From Bacteroidota bacterium (GTDB lineage: Bacteria; Bacteroidota; Bacteroidia; Flavobacteriales_F; PHOS-HE28): a stretch of DNA of 64,000 nt. The notes below the pieces were generated by a model that saw only the letters and a list, made by a program, of their open reading frames with translations, was not told the DNA's origin and searched no databases. The translations under genes were made by a program, and so were the position numbers. Positions 9,576 to 19,180 of the stretch are shown here, one piece after another (position 1 is the first letter of the stretch; each line of letters starts with the position of its first letter). The stretch is from assembly GCA_014584605.1 (NCBI GenBank), contig JACTMO010000039.1:1-64000 (forward strand), read 5' to 3'.

Positions 9576-10529
9576 TCAGTTGAGGTTGGCGTATTCATCG
9601 GTGGTGAGGACCTGCAGGAGCAGCGCCTCGATGTCGGTGGAGGGCCCCAGGGCATCCAGGCCGGACACGGTCTCCCCGGTGTCCGGTAGGCGACCCATGA
9701 AGGTTGCGTAGCTCCAGCGCACCAGGCCCTCCCGCGCCTCGGCGCTGGCGCTCAGCAGGGCCGCGTACTCGCCCTTGTTCTGTGCGCTCTGGCCGAACAG
9801 CACCCCGGCGGTGTTGTGCTCCACCATGCCATAGGCGATGGCGAACTCCGCATCCGTGGGATAGCGCAACAGCAGGTTGTCGAACGTGGCGTTGACGTAG
9901 TTGAAGCTGTTCATGTTGATCTCGTCGTACACCGCGTTCAGCACCATGCGCCGCATCATCTCGGTGATGCCGATGAGCCCGTCGCGCAGGTCGGTGCGGC
10001 TGCGCTTCAGCGCGACCAGACGGCCCAGCTCGGTGTTGGCGGCATTGAGGCCGCTGGTGTTGCCGTCCAGGGAGTCGGCCAGGGCCTGCTGTTGTGCGTT
10101 GCCGATGTAGCCGTCGATGACCGCATCGCTCACCCCTTCCAGGAAGCGCGCCTTGCACAGCTCATAGAGCCGGGTGCAGAACTTGTTGCGGTAGCTGCTG
10201 TCGTCCGCCAGGAAGGCCGTGCTGGTCATCACCTTCTGCACCAGGGCCGTGCGCGAGGCCATCGAGAGGCCGGCGGATTCCAGGGCCCCCACCTCGGCGC
10301 TCATCTCCGCGTCCAGCGGCTCACGCCCCAGCAGGTCGATGAACAGCCGGTGCACATAGTTCTCCACCAGCACCGTGGGCACGCCCTCGTAGGTCGGGGC
10401 CTGATTGCCCCCGATCACCTCGGGCTCCTTGCGGCAGGCGGCCAGGGCCAGCACGGTGCCCATCAGCAGCCACCAACCGGTGGCGCGCAAGGTGGCGCAG
10501 TGCTCCCAGTGCTCCGTGCGGCAGAACAT
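9576..10529 (-). CDS. Lipoprotein with DUF1549-like N-terminal motif
   Basis: Lipobox LALAACRKEPE; YVHRLFIDLLGREPLDAEMS. Confidence 0.7.
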   Translation of the reverse strand: MFCRTEHWEHCATLRATGWWLLMGTVLALAACRKEPEVIGGNQAPTYEGVPTVLVENYVHRLFIDLLGREPLDAEMSAEVGALESAGLSMASRTALVQKVMTSTAFLADDSSYRNKFCTRLYELCKARFLEGVSDAVIDGYIGNAQQQALADSLDGNTSGLNAANTELGRLVALKRSRTDLRDGLIGITEMMRRMVLNAVYDEINMNSFNYVNATFDNLLLRYPTDAEFAIAYGMVEHNTAGVLFGQSAQNKGEYAALLSASAEAREGLVRWSYATFMGRLPDTGETVSGLDALGPSTDIEALLLQVLTTDEYANLN

Positions 10530-10604
10530 GGCCGGTTGAACGGGCGCTGCCGCCCACGGATGCGCTGCTTCGACGAACAGGGCCTGCCCGTCGACGACCC
10601 CGCC

Positions 10605-10895
10605 TCAACCCCGGCCCAGGTACCCCCGGATCGCCTGTACGTAAACCTCGAAGGCGTGAAGCCCCTCAGCCGTCAAGCGGCATTTCGTGTTGGGATACTT
10701 GCCGCGCATGCCCTTGGTTACGAGGATATAGCCGGCGTCCTTGAGCTTGCCGATCTGCACGCTGAGGTTGCCGCGTGTGGCCCCCGTGTGCGTCAGGAGG
10801 TGGTTGAAGTCGGCCTCCTCCACACCGACCAGCAGGCTCACGATGGCAAGCCTCAACTGGTTGTGCAGCACCGGGTCAAGCGGGGCGAAGGCCAT
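10605..10895 (-). CDS. Winged-helix transcriptional regulator
   Basis: LRLAIVSLLVGVEEADFNHLLTHTGATRGNLSVQIGKLKDAGYILVTKG...RLTAEG. Confidence 0.85.
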   Translation of the reverse strand: MAFAPLDPVLHNQLRLAIVSLLVGVEEADFNHLLTHTGATRGNLSVQIGKLKDAGYILVTKGMRGKYPNTKCRLTAEGLHAFEVYVQAIRGYLGRG

Positions 10896-11463
10896 TCTCC
10901 TTGCGCATGAGCAGGATCCCGGGCACGATGTAGCCGAGCATCATGGCCGCGCAGTACACCGCCGCCCGCGTACCGGGGTCGGGGGCCAGTTGCATGGCCA
11001 CGCCCGCCGCCCAGAACAACATGCCGCCCCACACCAACGGCCTGAAGCGCATGATCTGCCCGGTGAGGAAGGTGGGGATGCCCGTCATCAACGTGATCGG
11101 AACAGCCGGGTCGCCGCCTGCCAGCAGGGTGGTGAACAGGACCAGCAGCAGCGCGATCACAAAGCTGGCCCAGAGCCAGTGGATGATCCGGTCCATGGGG
11201 TTCAGCACCTGCTCCTTCCGGGACTGCCGCGAGCCGTACCACGAGCTCAGCGCTCCGCCCAGCAGGCCGGCCACGGCCCAGGGTGCTCCGTACCGCAGCG
11301 CTTGCGCTTCATCGGCCAGGACGTGCGTGGCCGTCATGGCCAGCGTCAACAATACCCCCCATAAAAGGAAGTAGAAGCTCAAGCGGCTGAAGCTCTGCTT
11401 GGCCTGGTCGATCATGCGCTCGATCACACGCAGGCTCTGTTCCGGGGTCATCGGGGCGTCCAT
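10876..11463 (-). CDS. Multi-pass membrane protein, hypothetical
   Basis: MDAPMTPEQSLRVIERMI... with several hydrophobic segments; overlaps the wHTH gene by 20 nt. Confidence 0.8.
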   Translation of the reverse strand: MDAPMTPEQSLRVIERMIDQAKQSFSRLSFYFLLWGVLLTLAMTATHVLADEAQALRYGAPWAVAGLLGGALSSWYGSRQSRKEQVLNPMDRIIHWLWASFVIALLLVLFTTLLAGGDPAVPITLMTGIPTFLTGQIMRFRPLVWGGMLFWAAGVAMQLAPDPGTRAAVYCAAMMLGYIVPGILLMRKENGLRPA

Positions 11464-11470
11464 GCGATTG

Positions 11471-11499
11471 ATGTTTATGGCGCAAACATAATCATGTTT
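11471..11499. promoter_or_regulatory. ATGTTT/AAACAT repeat cluster in a divergent intergenic region
   Basis: ATGTTT 11471-11476, AAACAT 11484-11489, ATGTTT 11494-11499. Confidence 0.4.
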
Positions 11500-11504
11500 A
11501 CAAT

Positions 11505-12194
11505 ATGAACCAAATGATCCGCTCTCTTTGTGGTATGCCAACGCTCTTGGTCGTGGGTGCCACGGGGCTTGTGGGTTCGGCCGTGTTGGACCTGGCCCTG
11601 GCCGGCGGTCGGCAGGACCGTGTGGTGGCCCTGGTGCGCAAGCTCCTGGCCCCGCGCCCCGGACTGGAGGTCTGGACAGGGAGCCCGGAGCTGCTCGACG
11701 GCCTGCGTGCCGAGCGGGTGGATGCGGTGGTGATCGCCCTGGGCACCACCATGCGGCAGGTGCGGGGCGACCGCAGCCGGTTCCGCCATGTGGACCACGA
11801 CCTGGTGCTTGGCGTGGGGAAATGGGCCCGGACGCAGGGTGTACCGGTCTGTTGCGTGGTCAGTTCGGTGGGGGCCGATCCGCGTTCGGTCTTTTTCTAT
11901 AGCCGGGTGAAAGGTGAGATGGAGGCGGGTCTGGTGGCCCTTGGCTTCCCGTCGCTCCACCTGTTCCGCCCCTCGGTCCTTGCCGGTCCGCGGGTGGTGC
12001 CGCGGCTGGGCGAGCGCATGGCCTTGGCCTGTGCATCGGTGGTGGCCCCAATGCTGCCCGATCGATACAGGCCTATGCCGCACGAGGTGCTGGCCGCCGC
12101 GCTGCTGTATGCCGCCCGCCGACCCGGCACGGGCGTGCAGGTGCATCACCACGCCGCGATCCGCCGGATGGCCGCTCAGAACACCACGGGCTGA
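11505..12194 (+). CDS. NAD(P)-binding Rossmann-fold protein (NAD(P)H-binding/epimerase-like)
   Basis: TLLVVGATGLVGSAVLDLAL; CCVVSSVGADPRSVFFYSRVKGEME. Confidence 0.85.
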   Translation: MNQMIRSLCGMPTLLVVGATGLVGSAVLDLALAGGRQDRVVALVRKLLAPRPGLEVWTGSPELLDGLRAERVDAVVIALGTTMRQVRGDRSRFRHVDHDLVLGVGKWARTQGVPVCCVVSSVGADPRSVFFYSRVKGEMEAGLVALGFPSLHLFRPSVLAGPRVVPRLGERMALACASVVAPMLPDRYRPMPHEVLAAALLYAARRPGTGVQVHHHAAIRRMAAQNTTG

Positions 12195-13474
12195 ACCTCG
12201 CGGCCTGCGGCCTGGGACAGCGCCAGCATCAGGCGGTCGCGCTCGTGTGCGAAGGCGGCGCGATGAGGGGCCGGCACGGGTTCGGCGCTCGGGAACTCCT
12301 CCTTCCGATGGTCCACCTGCCTGCCGTTCTTCCAAAAGCGGAAGCACACGTGCGGCCCGGTGGCCAGGCCGGTGCTTCCCACCTGACCGATGGTCTCGCC
12401 CTGTTGCACCCGCTGGCCGGCCCGCACCAGGACCTTGCGCATGTGCAGGTACTGGGTACTGTAGGTCCCGTTGTGGCGGATCTTCACGTAGTTCCCGTTG
12501 CCCGCCGTGTAGCCCGCCTTCTCCACCACGCCATCACCCACCGCAAGGATGGGCGTGCCGTAGGGCGCGGCGTAGTCGGTGCCCAGATGCGCTTTGAACC
12601 GCTTCTGCACGGGATGGAAGCGCCGCATGCTGAAGCCTGAACTGATCCGACTGTACTTCAGGGGCGCCTTCAGGAAGGCCTTGCGCAGGCTGTTGCCCTC
12701 CCCATCGTAGTACGCACCCTTGCCGCCCTCCGCCGTGAAGAGGAAGGCGTCCCGTTCCTGGCCTCCGCTGTTGTACCGTGCGGCCAGCACCTGCGGTGCG
12801 CCGTACGGGGCACCGTCCACGCTGTGCTCCAGGAACACCACGGTGAAGCGGTCGCCCTTCTGGATGCGATAGAAGTCCACCGTCCAGGCGAAGACCTCGG
12901 CCAGTTGCAGGCTCAGCAACGGGTCCACGCCGGCCCGTTCCAGGTCGTTGTACAGCGCAGCGGTGACCTCCACCTCCACGGCCCGTTCGGCGGTGGAGAT
13001 GGGCCGGCGGTGCACATGCACCCCCAGCGGCAGGGTGGTGGTGAAGACCACGTGCTCCACGGCATCGGCCTCGTACACGAAGTAGCGCAACTGGCGGTGG
13101 GCGTCGTCCGTGAAGATGAAGGCGATGGGATGGCCCGCGCGCATGCGCCGTACGTCGAAGACGCCGTCGGCCAGGCGCACCAGGCTGTCCACCAGTGGGT
13201 AGGGAACGCCGTGCGCCGCCAGCAGATCGCCGAAGGTGCTGCCGCTGTGCACCTTGGCGCGTTCCACCACGAAGCCGTCCAGGGGGATGCCGTACGCGCT
13301 TGGTGGGTCGGGCAGCGTGTCCTCGACCGCGGCCGTGGCGGGGTCGGGCATGTATTCCACCGGCGGTGCCAGGTCCACGGTCAACACGATGGCGAGCACC
13401 AGCACCAGCATGCCGGCCAGTGTGCCCCACAGGCGGATCCTCCTCATGGCCGGGCAAGAAACAGCATGGTCCAT
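12176..13474 (-). CDS. M23 family metallopeptidase
   Basis: KAHLGTDYAAPYGTPILAVGDGVVEKAGYTAGNGNYVKIRHNGTYSTQYLHM. Confidence 0.9.
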   Translation of the reverse strand: MDHAVSCPAMRRIRLWGTLAGMLVLVLAIVLTVDLAPPVEYMPDPATAAVEDTLPDPPSAYGIPLDGFVVERAKVHSGSTFGDLLAAHGVPYPLVDSLVRLADGVFDVRRMRAGHPIAFIFTDDAHRQLRYFVYEADAVEHVVFTTTLPLGVHVHRRPISTAERAVEVEVTAALYNDLERAGVDPLLSLQLAEVFAWTVDFYRIQKGDRFTVVFLEHSVDGAPYGAPQVLAARYNSGGQERDAFLFTAEGGKGAYYDGEGNSLRKAFLKAPLKYSRISSGFSMRRFHPVQKRFKAHLGTDYAAPYGTPILAVGDGVVEKAGYTAGNGNYVKIRHNGTYSTQYLHMRKVLVRAGQRVQQGETIGQVGSTGLATGPHVCFRFWKNGRQVDHRKEEFPSAEPVPAPHRAAFAHERDRLMLALSQAAGREVQPVVF

Positions 13475-13530
13475 GTTCGGAACGGCCGGGGCGCCCCGAT
13501 CATTTCAACGGTGCGCTGGGGATAGCGTGC

Positions 13531-14346
13531 CTACTTCTCGCGGGCGATGGGGTGGGCCAGCCCTTCGTGGGCGCGGAGCTCCATCTTGATGGAGCCCACC
13601 AGCACCTTGGCCTGCGCCAGCACCGGGATGCGGTTGCCGTCGTCCGTGATCCACACGTTGAGGTCCTCGTTGCTGGCGAAGATGCGGCCCTCTTGCACCA
13701 CGGGCTGGAACTTCAGGCAGCGGTACCGGCCGCTGCGGATCTTGATCGTTTCGCGGCCCACGTAGCGCATGCGCAGCGGCCACAGCTCATCATCCAGGAA
13801 ACACGGAATGGTGAACTCCTGTCCGGGCGCGATGTCCGAGAGGTCCAGGGTGCGGGCGTAGTAGAAGGCGCTGAGCATGTCCTGCACGTGCATCGGCACG
13901 GCATGGGTGCGCTGCTTCTGGGTGGTCACCACCTGCATGTGCTGCAGGTACACGTAGTCCTGCGTGAAGTTGTAGCCGCCCTCGCTCACGCTGCGCTTGA
14001 AGATCCACGGGAACACGCCGTCGCGGTCGAACCAGGTGTCGTAACGGTCGTCCACCTTGTAGAACAGGTTGAAGGCCCCGAGGCTGCGTCCCACGCCCTT
14101 GGCATGCAGCAGCGGGCGGCCCTCCATGCGCAGGTCGCTTTCGTGCAGCTCCAGCACGGCCTCGCCGGCATCCATCAGGCCGTAGTGCACTACATAGGTG
14201 AGCTTCTCCCCGGGCTGGAAGGCATTGTGCCGGATGCTGCGCAGCGCGTCGCTCCCCACCGTGGTCGCCACGGGCACGGGAGCTTGCGCACGACCCGGAC
14301 CGAGGCCCAGCATCAGTGTTCCGATCAACAGTCCGTTGCGGATCAT
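13531..14346 (-). CDS. DUF3108 domain-containing protein
   Basis: FQPGEKLTYVVHYGLMDAGEAVLEL...; start placed at MIRNGLL. Confidence 0.85.
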   Translation of the reverse strand: MIRNGLLIGTLMLGLGPGRAQAPVPVATTVGSDALRSIRHNAFQPGEKLTYVVHYGLMDAGEAVLELHESDLRMEGRPLLHAKGVGRSLGAFNLFYKVDDRYDTWFDRDGVFPWIFKRSVSEGGYNFTQDYVYLQHMQVVTTQKQRTHAVPMHVQDMLSAFYYARTLDLSDIAPGQEFTIPCFLDDELWPLRMRYVGRETIKIRSGRYRCLKFQPVVQEGRIFASNEDLNVWITDDGNRIPVLAQAKVLVGSIKMELRAHEGLAHPIAREK

Positions 14347-14503
14347 GGCCCTTGTTACGCAAAGGTGGTGCCGATCGGTGCTTCCCCGGTCAGCCGGCTC
14401 GCCGCCGCCTGGTGGGCCGGGGTGTGGGTCGGCGGGTCGCATGCCGCAGGCGGTCCCACCGGTCGCGCGACGCGTCAGGCGCCGCGCAGCCACACCGGAC
14501 CCC

Positions 14504-17500
14504 TCAGAGCACGATGTTCACGATGCGCTTGGGCACCACGATCACCTTCTTGGGCGCCTTGCCTTCCAGGCGGGCCTGCACTTCGGGGTTGGCCAGCACC
14601 TGCTCCTCCACGCTCTTGGGGTCCAGTGCGATGGGGAACTCCAGCTGCAGGCGGGTCTTGCCGTTGAAGCTGATGGGATAGCTGAAGCTGTCCTCCACCA
14701 GGTGCTCGGCGCTCCACTGCGGCCAGGGGGCGGTGGTGACGCTGGCGCTGTGGCCCAGTTTCTCCCACAGCTCCTCGGCGATGTGTGGCGCGAAGGGTGC
14801 CAGCGCGATCACCAGCGGCTCCAGCACTGCGCGCTTGCCGCATTTCAGCGCGCCCAGTTCGTTCACGGCGATCATGAACTGCGCCACGCTGGTGTTGAAG
14901 CTCATCTTCTCGATATCCTCGGTCACCTTCTTCAGGGTGGCGTGCAGGACCTTCAGTTCGGCCTTGGTGGGGGCATCGTCGCTGACGTTGGGTCGGTCGA
15001 CCCCGTGGGTCGACGCCACACCGTCTCCGCTGTAGAACAAGTTCCAGAACTTCCGCAGGAAGCGGAAGGTGCCCTCGATGCCGTTGGTGTCCCAGGGCTT
15101 GCTCTGCTCGACGGGGCCGAGGAACATCTCGTACAACCGCAGCGTGTCGGCGCCATACTTGGCAATGATGTCGTCCGGGTTCACCACGTTGTACTTGGAC
15201 TTGGACATCTTCTCGACCACGGGTTTCAGCTCGATGACCGGAGCGTCCAGGTAATAGTCGCGGAAAGCGGAAATGGAACGCGTTCTATTCGCTCCCTCTT
15301 CGTTGATCCAATATCTGCCATCGCGGAAGGTGACATGGTCCACCGGATAGTTGCGCTCGAAGGCTCCTTCCACTTTATTGTTCAGTGCCAGAAGGCGATA
15401 ATGTTCCTCGCCGTTCCTGGAAGAAGCCAGAACGTTCGCCATCATGCTCATCCCCTGGACCATCCCCTGGTTCACCAGCTTTTTGGCGGGTTCATCAAAG
15501 GGAACTAGGCCGAGGTCGTGGAGGAACTTGGTCCAGAAGCGGAAGTAGAGCAGGTGGCCGGTGGCGTGCTCGCTGCCGCCCACGTACAGGTCCACCTGGC
15601 CCCAATGGTCGATGGCTTCCTTGGCCGCGAAGCGCCCCGCGTTCTTCGGGTCCATGTAGCGCAGGAAGTACCAGCTGCTGCCGGCCCAGCCGGGCATGGT
15701 GGTGGTCTCCAGCGGGTATGCCCTCACCCCCGACCCCTCTCCGGGGGAGAGGGGAGTGCCCTCACCCCCTGGCCCCCTCTCCGAGGGAGAGGGGGGAGTG
15801 CCTTCACCCCCTGGCCCCTCTCCGGGGGAGAGGGGAGGGGTATAGGTCCAGTTCTTGGCGCGGGCCAGGGGTGGCTCGCCGCTTTCGGTGGGCAGGAATT
15901 TATCCACCTCCGGCAGCACCAGCGGCAGTGCGCTTTCCGGCAGCGGGTAGGGAATGTCGTCCTTGTAGTAGATGGGGATGGGTTCGCCCCAGTAGCGCTG
16001 GCGGCCGAATGCGGCATCGCGCAGGCGGAAGTTCACCTTGCCCGTGCCGGCACCGATCCGCTCCAACTCTTCAATGGCGCGGGTGATCGCCTGCGGCACC
16101 TTCAGGCCCTTCAGGAAGCCTTCGCTGCAAATGGTGGCGTCCTTGCGCTCGTCGGCCTCCTTCTCGATGTCGGCGCCTTCGGTCACCGCGATGATGGGCA
16201 GGCCGAAGTGCTTGGCGAAGCGCCAGTCGCGCTGGTCGCCGCCGGGCACGGCCATCACCGCACCGGTGCCGTAGCCGCCCAGCACGTAATCGCCCACCCA
16301 CACGGGCACATCAGCCCCGGTGAAGGGGTGCTTCGCGTAGCTGCCGGTGAACACGCCGCTCACCTTGTCCACCTCGGCCTGGCGCTCGCGCTCGCTGCGG
16401 TTCCTGGCCTTTTCCACGTAGGCCTCCACCTCGGCGCGCCTGTCTTCCGTGGTGAGCATGCCGACCAGTTCATGTTCCGGTGCGAGGGTCAGGAACGAGA
16501 CCCCGAATAGAGTATCCGGGCGGGTGGTGAAGACTTCGATGCTCAATGTGCCCTCACCCCCTGGCCCCCTCTCCGAGGGAGAGGGGGAATGACCCTTACC
16601 CCCGGCCCCTCTCCGAGGGAGAGGGGAGGAATGCCATTCTCCGTCCGAGCCTTCAACGTCTTCGGCCACGTTGCGACGGTTGGCGAGCACTTCCTTGATC
16701 CGATCTCGCACCTTGTAAGGATCTTGGATCACTTCCTCATTGGCGAAGCGGATCACCTCAAATCCCAACTCCTGTAACCGTGCGGTCCGTGCTGCGTCTT
16801 CTTGCTTTTGGTGGTCGTGGATATCACCATCCACCTCGATGACCAGTCGCTTGGGCAAGCACACGAAATCAACGATGAAGCGGTCGATGATGTGTTGCCT
16901 GCGGATCTTGTCCCCGGTACCTGCTCCCCGTATCACTTGCCACAAGCGGTCCTCGGCCTCCGCGGGGTTTTTGCGCATGGTATTGGCATGCGCCATCAGT
17001 TTGCCAGCGACCTCGGGGTCCGCGGTCAGGTATCCTGGGCGTGTCCCCCTCTCCTCCGGAGAGAGGTTAGGGGTGAGGGCAAACTTCACACTGGCCCCCT
17101 CGCTGCGGCCGATCCAGTTGCGCTGGGCCTCCTTGATGCTCTCGCTCCAGTCCAGGCCGTCCAGCCCATCGAGCAGGCGCTGCGCGTAGGCGGTGATGCG
17201 CAGGCTCCACTGCTTCATGCGCTTGCGCTCCACGGGGTGGCCGCCACGTTCGCTCACGCCGTCCTTCACCTCGTCGTTGGCCAGCACCGTCCCCAGGGCG
17301 GGGCACCAGTTCACCCAGGCGTCGCTGAGGTAGGCCAGCCGGAAGTGCTGCAGCACCAGCTGCTTGGTGCGCTCATCGAAGGCGTTCCATTCCGCTGCGG
17401 TGAAGCCGCCCACGTATTGCTCGATGTCGCCGGTGAGCACGCTGGCGTCCTGGCCGCTGCACCCCTGTATGGCGAAGCGTTCCAGCAGTTCGCTGATGGG

Positions 17501-17965
17501 GCGCGCCTTGTCCGCCTTGGCGTCGTACCAGCTGTCGAAGAGCTGGAGGAAGATCCACTGGGTCCATTTGTAGAAGGACGGATCGCTGGTGCGCACCTCG
17601 CGGTCCCAGTCGAAGCTGAATCCGATGGCATCGAGCTGTAGGCGGTAGCGTGCGGCGTTCTCCTCGGTGGTCTTGGCGGGATGCTGTCCCGTTTGGATGG
17701 CGTACTGCTCGGCGGGCAGGCCGAAGCTGTCGTAGCCCATGGGGTGCAGCACGTTGAAGCCGCAATGGCGCTTGTAGCGGGCCACGATGTCGCTGGCGAT
17801 GTAGCCCAGCGGGTGGCCCACATGAAGACCTGCGCCACTGGGGTAGGGGAACATGTCGAGCACGTAGTACTTGGGCCGGGAGGGGTCGGGCGCCACGCGG
17901 TAGGTACCCCGCGCACGCCATTGTTCCCGCCACTTCGCTTCGATGTCCTGGTGCTCGTAGGCCAT
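14504..17965 (-). CDS. leuS: Leucyl-tRNA synthetase carrying two in-frame repeat/DUF559 insertions
   Basis: HVGH and KMSKS signatures, [12 protein letters not shown] editing domain; 1153 aa, open throughout. Confidence 0.95.
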   Translation of the reverse strand: MAYEHQDIEAKWREQWRARGTYRVAPDPSRPKYYVLDMFPYPSGAGLHVGHPLGYIASDIVARYKRHCGFNVLHPMGYDSFGLPAEQYAIQTGQHPAKTTEENAARYRLQLDAIGFSFDWDREVRTSDPSFYKWTQWIFLQLFDSWYDAKADKARPISELLERFAIQGCSGQDASVLTGDIEQYVGGFTAAEWNAFDERTKQLVLQHFRLAYLSDAWVNWCPALGTVLANDEVKDGVSERGGHPVERKRMKQWSLRITAYAQRLLDGLDGLDWSESIKEAQRNWIGRSEGASVKFALTPNLSPEERGTRPGYLTADPEVAGKLMAHANTMRKNPAEAEDRLWQVIRGAGTGDKIRRQHIIDRFIVDFVCLPKRLVIEVDGDIHDHQKQEDAARTARLQELGFEVIRFANEEVIQDPYKVRDRIKEVLANRRNVAEDVEGSDGEWHSSPLPRRGAGGKGHSPSPSERGPGGEGTLSIEVFTTRPDTLFGVSFLTLAPEHELVGMLTTEDRRAEVEAYVEKARNRSERERQAEVDKVSGVFTGSYAKHPFTGADVPVWVGDYVLGGYGTGAVMAVPGGDQRDWRFAKHFGLPIIAVTEGADIEKEADERKDATICSEGFLKGLKVPQAITRAIEELERIGAGTGKVNFRLRDAAFGRQRYWGEPIPIYYKDDIPYPLPESALPLVLPEVDKFLPTESGEPPLARAKNWTYTPPLSPGEGPGGEGTPPSPSERGPGGEGTPLSPGEGSGVRAYPLETTTMPGWAGSSWYFLRYMDPKNAGRFAAKEAIDHWGQVDLYVGGSEHATGHLLYFRFWTKFLHDLGLVPFDEPAKKLVNQGMVQGMSMMANVLASSRNGEEHYRLLALNNKVEGAFERNYPVDHVTFRDGRYWINEEGANRTRSISAFRDYYLDAPVIELKPVVEKMSKSKYNVVNPDDIIAKYGADTLRLYEMFLGPVEQSKPWDTNGIEGTFRFLRKFWNLFYSGDGVASTHGVDRPNVSDDAPTKAELKVLHATLKKVTEDIEKMSFNTSVAQFMIAVNELGALKCGKRAVLEPLVIALAPFAPHIAEELWEKLGHSASVTTAPWPQWSAEHLVEDSFSYPISFNGKTRLQLEFPIALDPKSVEEQVLANPEVQARLEGKAPKKVIVVPKRIVNIVL
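15721..15840. repeat. Three tandem copies of a ~42-bp palindromic repeat inside leuS
   Basis: CCCTCACCCCC(T)G(G)CCCCTCTCCGRGGGAGAGGGGAGTGC repeated; core CCCCTCTCC-GGG-GGAGAGGGG; translates [36 protein letters not shown]. Confidence 0.9.
16549..17079 (-). mobile_element. 531-bp in-frame insertion in leuS: DUF559 nuclease-like domain flanked by inverted copies of the 42-bp repeat
   Basis: [84 protein letters not shown]; repeats at 16549-16633 and, in opposite orientation, 17042-17079. Confidence 0.75.
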
Positions 17966-18002
17966 TGCTTTCGATCGCCGTGGCCATGGGCCCGGGCGAC
18001 CG

Positions 18003-18010
18003 CGAAAGTA
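18003..18010 (-). promoter_or_regulatory. -7-like element TACTTTCG for leuS
   Basis: Matches the Bacteroidota TAnnTTTG-type element upstream of leuS. Confidence 0.45.
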
Positions 18011-18029
18011 GCGGACCGGCGCGGGCGGG

Positions 18030-18037
18030 TATCTTCG
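18030..18037 (+). promoter_or_regulatory. -7-like element TATCTTCG for ftsX
   Basis: 5 nt before ATG 18043. Confidence 0.45.
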
Positions 18038-18042
18038 CGGCC

Positions 18043-18918
18043 ATGTCGATGGAGCGACCCTACCGGCGCCGTACGCGCACGGCCACGGTGGGTACCGTGG
18101 TGGGCATCGCGCTGGTGCTGTTCATGCTCGGCGTGCTGGGTTTCTTGGTGCTGAACGCCCGCGCGCTGGACCGCTATTTCCGGGAGCATGTGCGGGTGGA
18201 CGTGTTCCTGAAGCGGGGCCTGAAGGAGACCGACCTGATGCAGTTCCGCAAGGCGCTGGACACCGAGCCGTGGGTGCTGGAGACTCGGTACGTGACGGCG
18301 GACGAGGCGGCCGAGCAGTTGAAGCAGGACCTGGGCGAGGACTTCCTGGGCGTGCTGGGCAGCAACCCGTTGCTGGCGAGCATCGAGCTGCGGCTGGCGG
18401 CCACCCATGCCCACCCGGACAGCGTGCAGTGGGTGGTGGAGCGGCTGCAGCAGGACCCGCGCACGCACGAGGTGGCGTACAACGCCGCAGTGGTGCGCAA
18501 CATCCAGGAGAACATGGGCAAGTTGGGGCTGGCCGTGCTGGGTTTCAGCGTGCTGCTGCTCATCATCGCCGTGGCGCTGATCAACAACACCATCCGGCTG
18601 GCGGTGTACAGCCAGCGTTTCCTGATCCGCACCATGCACCTGGTGGGGGCCACGCGGTGGTTCATCCAGCGGCCCTTCCTGGGGCAGAGCCTCTGGCAGG
18701 GCGTGCTCAGCGCCGTGCTGGCCGTGGGCCTGCTGGTGCTCACCCTGCGGCTGGCCCTGCGTGCGGTGCCCGACCTACTGGCCTTCACCGATGCCCGCAC
18801 GCTGGCGTTGCTCTTCGCCGCCGTGCTGTTGCTGGGCATGCTGATCTCGCTGGCCAGCACCTGGTTCGCCGTACGGCGCTACCTTCGCATGTCCGCCGAG
18901 GACGTCCACTGGAGCTGA
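18043..18918 (+). CDS. ftsX: Cell division protein FtsX
   Basis: FtsX-type permease: [21 protein letters not shown]...; [38 protein letters not shown]. Confidence 0.9.
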   Translation: MSMERPYRRRTRTATVGTVVGIALVLFMLGVLGFLVLNARALDRYFREHVRVDVFLKRGLKETDLMQFRKALDTEPWVLETRYVTADEAAEQLKQDLGEDFLGVLGSNPLLASIELRLAATHAHPDSVQWVVERLQQDPRTHEVAYNAAVVRNIQENMGKLGLAVLGFSVLLLIIAVALINNTIRLAVYSQRFLIRTMHLVGATRWFIQRPFLGQSLWQGVLSAVLAVGLLVLTLRLALRAVPDLLAFTDARTLALLFAAVLLLGMLISLASTWFAVRRYLRMSAEDVHWS

Positions 18919-18932
18919 ACCCCCCGACCCGC

Positions 18933-19172
18933 ATGGCCGCGCACGACGACAACGAGATGCCCTTCACCCGTGTGAACTACCGCCTGCTGGTGATAGGCCT
19001 GGCCATCGTGGTGCTGGGCTTCATCCTGATGGCCGGCGGCGGCACCGGTGACCCCGAGGCGTTCGATGCCGCAGCCATCTTCAGCCTGCGGCGCATCACG
19101 GTAGCTCCCCTGGTGGCCCTGGCCGGCTACCTCTTCATCTTCTACGCCATCCTGAAGCGCCCGGCGCGGTAG
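18933..19172 (+). CDS. DUF3098 domain-containing protein
   Basis: [27 protein letters not shown]...; located between ftsX and uppP as is common in Bacteroidota. Confidence 0.85.
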   Translation: MAAHDDNEMPFTRVNYRLLVIGLAIVVLGFILMAGGGTGDPEAFDAAAIFSLRRITVAPLVALAGYLFIFYAILKRPAR

Positions 19173-19180
19173 TACGCGGC

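Noticed and set aside
15721-15840. CRISPR-like array
   Set aside because: Units are directly contiguous with no unique spacers, lie inside a coding gene, and no cas genes are in the window.
16549-17079. Intein in leuS
   Set aside because: No Cys/Ser at the upstream junction, no terminal His-Asn, and no Hint-type blocks; the content is a DUF559-like nuclease with repeats.
14504-17965. leuS as a pseudogene because of its abnormal length
   Set aside because: Frame is continuous, insert lengths are multiples of three, and catalytic motifs (HVGH, KMSKS) are present.
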